Below, piece by piece: positions 6,019-12,648 of a stretch of DNA of 21,087 nucleotides; positions within the stretch are counted from its first letter, which is position 1, and each line of letters opens with the position of its first letter. The stretch spans positions 1 to 21,087 of the forward strand of contig CAZIHO010000062.1 of assembly GCA_964538875.1 (NCBI GenBank), read 5' to 3'. Made by a program: the position numbers and the translations under genes. Below the pieces are notes generated by a model. The model did no database searches. It saw only the letters and a program-made list of their open reading frames with translations, and was not told the DNA's origin. This stretch comes from CAZIHO01 sp964538875. GTDB taxonomy: Bacteria; Pseudomonadota; Gammaproteobacteria; Chromatiales; Chromatiaceae.

Positions 6019-7452
6019 ATGGAAGCCGCAGCTGAGCAAAAGTACAACTACGATGTTGTACGCTGGTTCACGGTTATGGCAGTCGTGTACCTGGTGGTCG
6101 GTGCCTTGGTCGGCGTTTATATCGCGTCCGAACTGGCTTGGCCGTTTTTAAATTTTGATCTTCCTTACATCACCTTCGGGCGTCTCCGCCCCCTGCACAC
6201 CAATGCGGTGATTTTCGCGTTTGGTGGTTGCGTGCTCATGGCGACAGCTTTCTATAGCGTTCAGCGCACCTGCAATGTGCGGTTATGGAGCGACAAGCTG
6301 GCCTGGTTTACCTTTTGGGGATGGAATCTAATCATCGTATCCGCCGTGGTCTCCTTCCCGATGGGCTGGACCGAAGGCAAGGAATACGCGGAGCTCGAAT
6401 GGCCCATCGATATCTTGATCGCGGTCGTGTGGTTGTCCTATTTCTTCAATTTCATCATGACCATAGCCAATCGCAAGACGAGCCATATCTACGTCTCCAA
6501 TTGGTTCTTCCTGGGCATGATGGTGATGATCACCTACTTACATGTGGTCAATAGCCTGGCGATTCCGGTAGGGCTGATCAAGTCTTATTCCATCTTCTCG
6601 GGTGTTCAAGACGCCATGATCCAGTGGTGGTGGGGACACAACGCGGTGGGCTTTTATTTAACCGCAGGCTTCCTCGGCATCATGTACTACTTCGTGCCCA
6701 AGCAGGCCGGTCGTCCAGTTTATTCCTACCGGTTGTCGGTCATCCACTTCTGGGCCTTGATGTTCGGCTATGTGTGGCTAGGTGCTCATCACCTCCAATA
6801 CACCGCGCTACCGGACTGGACCGGCTCCCTGGGTGCTGCCGTGTCCTTAGCCATGATCATCCCCTCTTGGGGTGGCGCGGTGAATGGCATGATGACCCTG
6901 TCCGGCGCCTGGGACAAATTGCGTACCGACTATGTGTTGCGATTCCTGATTATCTCCCTGGCCTTCTACGCCATGTCCACCTTCGAGGGTCCGGTCATGT
7001 CTCTGAAGACGGTCAACGCCCTGTCCCATTACACGGACTGGACGGTGGGTCACGTGCATTCCGGCGCCTTGGGTTGGGTTGCTGGCGTTGGCGTTGGCGC
7101 TCTGTATCACCTGATGACTCGGGTATTCCATACCGAAATGTGGTCCGTGAAGTTGGTCAACACCCATTTCTGGATGCTGACCGTCGGTACCGTGGTCTAC
7201 ATCGTTGCCATGTGGGTTTCCGGCATCATGCAGGGTCTGATGTGGCGGGCCTATGACGAGTTCGGCGCTTTGGCCTATACCTTCGCAGAGTCGGTAGAGG
7301 CCATGCATCCCTACTACGTCATGCGTGCCGTCGGCGGTGCTATTTTCCTGCTGGGGGCCATTGTGATGCTGTTCAACGTGCTCATGACGGTGAGCAAGTC
7401 CGTGTCGGACGGCAGCCTGCAAAAGGCCCGCACCGCCACCGTCGGCGCTTAA
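6019..7452 (+). CDS. ccoN: cbb3-type cytochrome c oxidase subunit I (CcoN)
   Basis: A 477-residue, 12-helix membrane protein and the catalytic subunit of the high-affinity proton-pumping oxidase. All six cofactor histidines are present: His60 (heme b, RPLHTNAVIF), His207 (CuB, WWWGHNAVG), His257/His258 (CuB, LGAHHLQY), His345 (heme b3) and His347 (heme b, WTVGHVHSGALGW). Tyr251 (MFGYVW), which is cross-linked to the CuB ligand in this family, and Glu323 (TFEGPVMS) are also there. Numbering coincides with the well-studied Pseudomonas stutzeri enzyme. A strong Shine-Dalgarno (GGGGAGGG) precedes the ATG. It is first in ccoN-O-Q-P, 16 bp before ccoO, behind two FNR-like boxes that suggest induction at low oxygen. 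Confidence 0.98.
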   Translation: MEAAAEQKYNYDVVRWFTVMAVVYLVVGALVGVYIASELAWPFLNFDLPYITFGRLRPLHTNAVIFAFGGCVLMATAFYSVQRTCNVRLWSDKLAWFTFWGWNLIIVSAVVSFPMGWTEGKEYAELEWPIDILIAVVWLSYFFNFIMTIANRKTSHIYVSNWFFLGMMVMITYLHVVNSLAIPVGLIKSYSIFSGVQDAMIQWWWGHNAVGFYLTAGFLGIMYYFVPKQAGRPVYSYRLSVIHFWALMFGYVWLGAHHLQYTALPDWTGSLGAAVSLAMIIPSWGGAVNGMMTLSGAWDKLRTDYVLRFLIISLAFYAMSTFEGPVMSLKTVNALSHYTDWTVGHVHSGALGWVAGVGVGALYHLMTRVFHTEMWSVKLVNTHFWMLTVGTVVYIVAMWVSGIMQGLMWRAYDEFGALAYTFAESVEAMHPYYVMRAVGGAIFLLGAIVMLFNVLMTVSKSVSDGSLQKARTATVGA

Positions 7453-7468
7453 TTGGGGAGGCATACAG

Positions 7469-8200
7469 ATGGCTGAACATGAGACCAAAGGCCTCCAGGA
7501 CGGAATGGAGCGCAATATCTGGGGGTTGCTGATCGTATTGGCAATTGCCCTGTCGGTGGGTGGCATCGTGGAAATCGTGCCCCTGTTCTATTTGAAGGGC
7601 ACCATGGAGCACAACAAATTCCCTGAAATCGTCTGGCAAAGCCAGGTGACTGCGGAACAACGCAAGCCCCTGGCGGCATGGAAGGCGGGTGACGGAGTTC
7701 GTCCCTACACTCCCCTAGAGTTGGCGGGACGCGACATCTACACACGGGAAGGGTGCTACCTCTGCCATTCCCAGATGATCCGTCCATTCCGCGACGAAAA
7801 GGAGCGTTATGGGCATTACTCCCTGGCATCTGAGTCGATCTACGACCATCCGTTCCAGTGGGGGTCTAAGCGTACCGGCCCGGATCTCGCCCGGCTCGGC
7901 GGCAAGTACTCGGACGACTGGCACCGCAAGCACCTTCGGGCCCCGCGCTCGGTGGTGCCGGAGTCGGTCATGCCCAACTATCCCTGGTTGCAGCGTACGC
8001 CGGTGGCGGACGCCAACACCATGAAGGCCCATATGAAGGGTTTGCGGATGGTGGGTGTGCCCTACACCGAGGCGGATCTAGCCGACGACTACGTCCAGAA
8101 ACAATTGGCCGGCAAGACGGAAGAGGACGCCATGGTGGCATATCTTCAAGTGCTGGGCACCATGGTGAAGCTGGACGATACCAAGGTCTATCGTGAGTAA
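7469..8200 (+). CDS. ccoO: cbb3-type oxidase monoheme cytochrome c subunit (CcoO)
   Basis: 243 residues. One N-terminal membrane anchor (about 17-42, IWGLLIVLAIALSVGGIVEI) is followed by a periplasmic cytochrome c domain with CYLCH (96-100), QMIRPF, and the axial Met168 in VVPESVMPNYPW. RYGHYSLASESIYDHPFQWG and KRTGPDLARLGGKYSDDWHR are highly typical. It passes electrons from CcoP to CcoN. Compared with my memory of the pseudomonad protein, the stretch between the anchor and PYTPLELAGRD is about 25 residues longer (around 43-79). GGGGAGG precedes the ATG. The stop overlaps the ccoQ GTG start by 8 nt. Confidence 0.98.
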   Translation: MAEHETKGLQDGMERNIWGLLIVLAIALSVGGIVEIVPLFYLKGTMEHNKFPEIVWQSQVTAEQRKPLAAWKAGDGVRPYTPLELAGRDIYTREGCYLCHSQMIRPFRDEKERYGHYSLASESIYDHPFQWGSKRTGPDLARLGGKYSDDWHRKHLRAPRSVVPESVMPNYPWLQRTPVADANTMKAHMKGLRMVGVPYTEADLADDYVQKQLAGKTEEDAMVAYLQVLGTMVKLDDTKVYRE

Positions 8201-8411
8201 TTTGTCGGAGTACTTTCGCACCGACTGGGAGGCTATGACGACCAACGATTGGGTCGGTACCATCGTCACGGTCGTTATCTTCCTCCTGATGGTAGGACTG
8301 TACTTTTACGTGCTTCGTCCTAAGAACCGGGAAAAGTTTGAGTCGCAGCGCTTTATCCCGTTAGAGGACGAGGACCAACACAAGAGCGGAGAAAATCATG
8401 GCGGAACGTAA
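8193..8411 (+). CDS. ccoQ: cbb3-type oxidase subunit CcoQ
   Basis: 72 residues from a GTG start overlapping the ccoO end. One transmembrane helix (about 19-42, DWVGTIVTVVIFLLMVGLYF) is followed by the family motif YVLRPKNREKFE and an acidic tail ending in GENHGGT. CcoQ is a small non-heme subunit that stabilises the complex. It overlaps ccoP by 14 nt, giving a tightly coupled O-Q-P segment. The N-terminus (about 18 residues before the helix) is slightly longer than in many relatives, but the GTG is favoured by the coupling with ccoO. Confidence 0.93.
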   Translation: MSNLSEYFRTDWEAMTTNDWVGTIVTVVIFLLMVGLYFYVLRPKNREKFESQRFIPLEDEDQHKSGENHGGT

Positions 8412-9291
8412 TCCTTTCCCCGGTGAAAACAACACCGGGCACATATGGGACGGTAACCTGCGTGAACTGGCCAATCCCCCACCCGGCTGGTGGACGATCG
8501 GCTTTTGGGCATCCATCGCCTTCTTTGCCGTCTATGGCGTTCTTTACCCTATGTATCCTGTCGGTGACAACGGCACCAAGGGTGTCATGGGCTGGACGCA
8601 AATGGGAGAGTACAAGGAAGGCAAGGCGGAAGTGGACAAGGTTCGCGCAACCTACGAAAGCAAACTGAAGGGCATGGATGCGAAAGCGGTGCTGGCGGAT
8701 CCCAGCCTGAAAAAATACGTCCAAGCATCCGCCAACGTGCTGTTTGGCGACTACTGCGCGGCCTGTCACGGGTCAAAGGGCGTCGGCAATGCCGCATTGA
8801 CTCCCCAGGACGCCGGCTTCCCGGTGCTGGTGGATGACGATTGGCTGTGGGGCGGTGACATCAATACCATCGTGGCCACAGTGACCACCGGCCGTAAGGG
8901 CATCATGCCGGCAAACGTGAAGGCTGGGTTGCTGACTGAGGCGGATGCCCGCAAGTTGGCTAAATGGGTTGCTGGCATGAAGAACGAAAAGAAGCCGATG
9001 AGCCATGATCCTGAAGCCCAGCAGATGTTCGTGGACAAGGGCTGCTTTGCGTGTCACGGGCCGGATGCCAAAGGTGTGGATGCTATGGGTTCTGCGGATC
9101 TTACCTCCCCGATCTGGCGGTTTGCTCCCGGCGGTGAAGAAAGCGCCTTTTACACCATCGCCAATGGCGTGAATGACGCGAGTGACCCCAAATCCCGGGT
9201 TGCTGAAATGCCTAAATTTGGTGATCGTTTGAGCGCCGACGAAATCAAGAAAGTCGCGATCTTCGTTCATCAGTTGGGCGGCGGTAAGTAA
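8398..9291 (+). CDS. ccoP: cbb3-type oxidase diheme cytochrome c subunit (CcoP)
   Basis: 297 residues. After the conserved HIWDGNLRELANPPPGWW segment comes one transmembrane helix (about 32-53). Two tandem periplasmic cytochrome c domains follow: heme 1 at CAACH (120-124) with likely axial Met170 (GIMPAN), and heme 2 at CFACH (216-220) with likely axial Met271 (AEMPKFGDRL). CcoP receives electrons from soluble cytochromes and hands them to CcoO. An Asp/Lys-rich linker lies between helix and domain 1. The ATG lies inside the end of ccoQ. It is the last classical subunit gene, but a small membrane-protein gene follows 76 bp downstream. Confidence 0.98.
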   Translation: MAERNPFPGENNTGHIWDGNLRELANPPPGWWTIGFWASIAFFAVYGVLYPMYPVGDNGTKGVMGWTQMGEYKEGKAEVDKVRATYESKLKGMDAKAVLADPSLKKYVQASANVLFGDYCAACHGSKGVGNAALTPQDAGFPVLVDDDWLWGGDINTIVATVTTGRKGIMPANVKAGLLTEADARKLAKWVAGMKNEKKPMSHDPEAQQMFVDKGCFACHGPDAKGVDAMGSADLTSPIWRFAPGGEESAFYTIANGVNDASDPKSRVAEMPKFGDRLSADEIKKVAIFVHQLGGGK

Positions 9292-9312
9292 CCAGAGACG
9301 AAGCCGAAGTGG

Positions 9313-9344
9313 CGCCGGACAAACCTGATGGGTTTGTTCCGGCG
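9313..9344 (+). other. Intercistronic hairpin between ccoP and the small membrane-protein gene
   Basis: CGCCGGACAAACC (9313-9325) pairs with GGTTTGTTCCGGCG (9331-9344) around a five-nt loop, with one bulged T. There is no T-tract after it, so it is more likely an mRNA-processing or stability element, protecting the ccoNOQP transcript, than a terminator. Confidence 0.6.
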
Positions 9345-9367
9345 GCCAATTAACCGGGGGAGCTAAC

Positions 9368-9493
9368 ATGAACTACGATGCAGTCGCCATTGGTTCTGTT
9401 CTGAGCGTGATTATCGCGATCGTCGTTTTTGTATTCTTGTGGGTCAAGGTCCGCAAGCTTATGGATCAGGATGCTGACCAAAATAAGAAATAG
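9368..9493 (+). CDS. 41-aa single-span membrane protein, candidate accessory cbb3 subunit
   Basis: An ATG at 9368 opens 41 codons ending at TAG 9493, preceded by a strong Shine-Dalgarno GGGGGAG five nt upstream. The peptide begins MNYDAVAIGSVLSVIIAIVV, giving one transmembrane helix (about 6-26), then basic KVRKLM and a polar tail DQDADQNKK. It lies between ccoP and a strong terminator, so it most likely shares the oxidase transcript. Size, single helix, short charged C-terminus and position recall CcoM, the small extra subunit found in the P. stutzeri cbb3 enzyme, but I see no sequence match good enough to use that name. The coding evidence is the ribosome site, the amphipathic logic and the terminator directly after it. 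Confidence 0.75.
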   Translation: MNYDAVAIGSVLSVIIAIVVFVFLWVKVRKLMDQDADQNKK

Positions 9494-9535
9494 GCAAGTC
9501 ATTTAGTGGCTTTTCAGACCCTGGCAGGACCTAAG

Positions 9536-9583
9536 AACCTTGCTAAGGTTTGAGAAACAAGGGGGGGGAACCCCCCTTTTTTT
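9536..9583 (+). terminator. Rho-independent terminator of the ccoNOQP transcript, with a preceding hairpin
   Basis: AAGGGGGG (9559-9566), GGAA tetraloop and CCCCCCTT (9571-9578) form an eight-bp stem continuing into seven T (9577-9583). A second perfect hairpin AACCTT-GCT-AAGGTT (9536-9550) lies just upstream. Together they close the operon 43 bp after the small gene. Confidence 0.9.
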
Positions 9584-10386
9584 GCGCCCGCGCACGAGCC
9601 GATCCGGTGGGGAACCACGACGAATGAAAGGAAACCTGCCTGCACGACGGAGACTGAAGAATGGAATCGAGCGCGGCGTGATACCGCGATCCGCCGGACT
9701 GGAGCGGGATGGCTTGCACCTTCCTGCGCTGCTGGCGCAACAGCCCAGTCCATATCGTCTGGGTGCTGACAATCAGTGACTTCCATCGGTTCGGCCACAC
9801 CACAACCGCCCCCTAGGCCTGAGGGAGCAAGCTGATCCGGTAGTTTTCCTCGTTCCTGGCATGGTGTTAAGGGGGCGGCGGCGGCAGAGCGCGTCAAGTC
9901 CTAGAGTTTCGTCTCGAAGCGTTTCCGCCTCCAGGCGCGACCTACCTGGATCTTTGTTGGCTAGGCGCCTGTTGGACTTGTTCGACGCCTGGGCTCACCC
10001 TGGTCATGCTGACCCATTGGTTCACCTGGCGATTGGCCGGCTGACACTGGGGGAATACAACCCTCAAGCTCAACAAGAACGCCCACCGGGACTCCGGAAT
10101 GGGAACGTTCATTGGTCCCCACTGACGACAATTTCCACAAAATGCCACTGGATTCGTCGCCCCGTTTTGGGGTAGCTAGCAAAAAAGCAACGCGCCCAAG
10201 ACGCTATAATTGACGATTAGCATTGGTTCCGGATTCATTTAGATTTAGATTGGTAGATCGGCGCGCTAGGTTGTTCGAACCGGTAAAGCATCGCAGAAGT
10301 CTGGAAATTGTATGGCCCAGACCTACTGCGGTGCCAGCCGAAGGTGCTTATTCGTCTCGGTGTGTTATTCGTGCTAGAGGTTTGAG
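9584..10386. other. About 800 bp without a recognisable gene, between terminator and ccoG
   Basis: Open frames on both strands are short, overlap each other and have no Shine-Dalgarno or family similarity I can see. The longest are 104 codons at 9861-10175 plus and 127 codons at 9514-9897 minus. No tRNA-like cloverleaf is apparent. A TATAAT at 10205-10210, without a good -35, could be the ccoG promoter about 175 bp upstream. The stretch may be a decayed gene, a long leader or an unrecognised RNA. Confidence 0.5.
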
Positions 10387-11820
10387 ATGAGCGAAAAAGA
10401 AGCCCAAGTCCGGGATGCCGATGTGGCCGCTCTGTACGCGGAGGCGGCCCATTGGCAGGTAAATACAGGGAAGGAGGCAATCCATGCCAAACGGATGCCT
10501 GGTACCTGGCGAACCGTTAAATGGTTCGCCGCCGCAGTCTGGTTGATTTATTTTCTTGGGCCCTACATTCGCTTAGGCGATCGCCAAGCGGTGATCTTTG
10601 ATATTCCACACCGCCAATTCCATATTTTCGGAATTACGATATTGCCCCAGGACTTCTGGATGTTGTCTCTGACCCTGCTATTCTTTGCCATCTTGCTGGC
10701 TATTGCCACCGCGTTGGCAGGGCGGATTTGGTGTGGATTTTTCTGCTTTCAAACGGTATGGACCGACGTTTTCACCTGGATTGAGGAAAAGATCGAAGGC
10801 AACCCACAAAAGCGCCGTAAATTGGACCAGGCGCCCCTGGATGCCGCTAAGGTTGGCCGCAAGGCGGTCAAGCATCTGCTCTGGGGGATTATCGGTGTGT
10901 TGACCGGCATTGGGTTCGCGTCATGGTTTACGGACGCCTATCAGTTGTGGGGGGATCTGTTTAGCCTTAAAGCGTCCTCAACGGCCTATATCGTCGTTGG
11001 TATGTTCACTGTGGGGACCTATGTCCTGGCGGGCTTTCTGCGCGAACAGGCCTGTTTTTGGTTGTGTCCCTATGCCCGAATTCAGGGCGTCATGGTGGAT
11101 GCAACCACCTTGCTCCCCACCTATGACTTTAAGCGGGGGGAACCTAGGGGACGGGTGAAAAAGGGACAAACGGAAGCTAATCGGACCAATGGCGATTGTG
11201 TGGACTGCAATCAATGCGTCGCGGTCTGCCCTACCGGGGTAGATATTCGGCATGGCCAGCAGGAAGGTTGCATCACTTGCGCCCTCTGCATTGATGCCTG
11301 TAATTCCGTGATGGACAAAGTGGGGAGGCCCCGGGGCTTGATCCGGTATGCTTCCTTGGACCAGATAGAAGGCAGGGAGGTGCGGTCTCTATTGATGCGG
11401 CCACGCGTCTGGTTGTATGGGAGCATTTTGTCGGCCGCGTTAATCGGAATTGGTGTGGGTTTAAGTACCCTGGATGCAGTAGAAATCAAGGTATTGCATG
11501 AGCGCCAGCCGTTATTTGTGCAACTTTCCGATGGCTCTATTCAGAATAAATATTTTCTGAAGATTCTAAATAAAATGACCGAGGATATGACCATTAAGAT
11601 CAGCGCCACCGGGCCACGCAATCTTGAGGTGATAGGTTTGGATGAAAATTTTGTTGCCGTCAAGGGAGGGGTGAGTCCGGTGACGGTTTACGTCAAGGTG
11701 CCGGCAGCGGACGTTTCTGCGGAAACCATGACCATCAACTTTAAGATTGAGGCGCAAGCGAAGAGTGGGCAGCATTATTCCAGCACTAGGAATAGTATAT
11801 TTATCTCGCCACAATCCTAG
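10387..11820 (+). CDS. ccoG: CcoG (FixG/RdxA): ferredoxin-like copper-reducing cbb3 assembly protein
   Basis: A 477-residue membrane protein. A basic N-terminal part is followed by transmembrane helices around 44-60, 87-110, 163-180, 200-218 and 340-360. The membrane core carries paired cysteines in CGFFCFQTVWTD (116-127) and CFWLCPYARIQG (223-234). Two [4Fe-4S] motifs lie in the cytosolic loop: Cys271, 274, 277, 281 (CVDCNQCVAVCP) and Cys295, 298, 301, 305 (CITCALCIDAC). The C-terminal 110 residues form the typical immunoglobulin-like periplasmic domain. CcoG reduces Cu(II) to Cu(I) for the CcoN copper centre. An AGAGG ribosome site precedes the ATG. It is separated from ccoH by 311 bp, unlike compact ccoGHIS operons. 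Confidence 0.96.
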   Translation: MSEKEAQVRDADVAALYAEAAHWQVNTGKEAIHAKRMPGTWRTVKWFAAAVWLIYFLGPYIRLGDRQAVIFDIPHRQFHIFGITILPQDFWMLSLTLLFFAILLAIATALAGRIWCGFFCFQTVWTDVFTWIEEKIEGNPQKRRKLDQAPLDAAKVGRKAVKHLLWGIIGVLTGIGFASWFTDAYQLWGDLFSLKASSTAYIVVGMFTVGTYVLAGFLREQACFWLCPYARIQGVMVDATTLLPTYDFKRGEPRGRVKKGQTEANRTNGDCVDCNQCVAVCPTGVDIRHGQQEGCITCALCIDACNSVMDKVGRPRGLIRYASLDQIEGREVRSLLMRPRVWLYGSILSAALIGIGVGLSTLDAVEIKVLHERQPLFVQLSDGSIQNKYFLKILNKMTEDMTIKISATGPRNLEVIGLDENFVAVKGGVSPVTVYVKVPAADVSAETMTINFKIEAQAKSGQHYSSTRNSIFISPQS

Positions 11821-12131
11821 CGAGTGAGCCCCGGACAAGAGGACTGGACATCCAGCGATCTAGGACCAACCCGAGACAAGGGGCTCTGCCTGTCGCTCTG
11901 TTGCGCTTGGCGCACGTTAAGAGCCGGGTACGTTGGTATGTTGAGGATCTGTAATCCGCGCTCGGTTCCGTTGCGTCACAGGTCCAATGGTTTTCATCGG
12001 CTCACCCGGCCAGTGGTACCCTTAAACTAGGCAAATCATCAGCCGCGCCTAGTGGGCCGGGTGGTGAAACTTCTGGCCGAGACGTTTTTTAGGCTCAGAA
12101 CAGTAATTTATTCTTTATAGAAATATTCGCA
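11821..12131. other. 311-bp gap between ccoG and ccoH
   Basis: No convincing gene: the only frame of note (11824-12030, starting at GTG) looks random and lacks a ribosome site. The final 40 bp before ccoH are AT-rich and include TATAGA (12116-12121), a possible -10 only 10 nt before the ccoH ATG, without a clear -35. I see no strong terminator after ccoG. Confidence 0.5.
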
Positions 12132-12638
12132 ATGCAAACTCAAGAACCTCTGATCCCAACACCCGCTTGGCGAAGCCCCTGGGTCATCGCCTGGGTGACC
12201 GGTGTCTTGGTGGTGTTGGGAGCCAACCTATTCATGGTGTACAAGGCATTTGATACCAGTCCGGGGCTGGTGGTGCAGGATTATTATGACCGGGGCCAAC
12301 ATTATGAGAAGACCCTGGTGAGCCGGATGGCAAAGGATCCCGGTTGGGATATGAAATTAGATTTGGCGGAGCAATGGGTAAAGGACCAGCCGAAGGCGGT
12401 CTACTTCCGTGTACGGGATAAGTCCGGCATCGCGGTGTCGGCGGAGCAGGTGGTTTTTTTCGCTTATCGTCCGTCAGATGTTAAAAGGGATTTTTCCGTG
12501 CCCATGGACTCGGTAGGAAGCGGGGTCTATCGGGCTGAGGTTAGCTTTCCGCTGAAAGGCACCTGGGACCTTATGGTGAGCGTTCGTCAGGGAGGGGAAG
12601 AATTTCACCACGGCCAGCGTATTTTGGTGGCTGAATAG
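12132..12638 (+). CDS. ccoH: CcoH (FixH) cbb3 oxidase assembly protein
   Basis: 168 residues. One N-terminal transmembrane helix (about 17-38, PWVIAWVTGVLVVLGANLFM) is followed by the family motif DYYDRGQHYEKTL (50-62). A beta-rich periplasmic domain ends in GTWDLMVSVRQGGEEFHHGQ. FixH proteins associate with cbb3 during subunit assembly and often stay bound. The ATG has no visible Shine-Dalgarno and sits just after an AT-rich stretch, so translation could be leaderless or weak. It is 10 bp before the ccoI start and clearly belongs to a ccoH-I-S unit. Confidence 0.93.
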   Translation: MQTQEPLIPTPAWRSPWVIAWVTGVLVVLGANLFMVYKAFDTSPGLVVQDYYDRGQHYEKTLVSRMAKDPGWDMKLDLAEQWVKDQPKAVYFRVRDKSGIAVSAEQVVFFAYRPSDVKRDFSVPMDSVGSGVYRAEVSFPLKGTWDLMVSVRQGGEEFHHGQRILVAE

Positions 12639-12648
12639 CCTGACTGCC

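Noticed and set aside
9514..9897. 127-codon minus-strand frame running through the terminator region
   Set aside because: It reads through the terminator hairpin and overlaps other frames of equal quality; no domain or start signal.
9861..10175. 104-codon plus-strand frame in the gap before ccoG
   Set aside because: No ribosome site, Arg/Pro/Ser-rich random-looking composition, competing frames on the other strand; no family recognised.
10267..10285. GTTCGAAC sequence resembling a tRNA T-arm
   Set aside because: No acceptor, D-arm or anticodon stem could be built around it.
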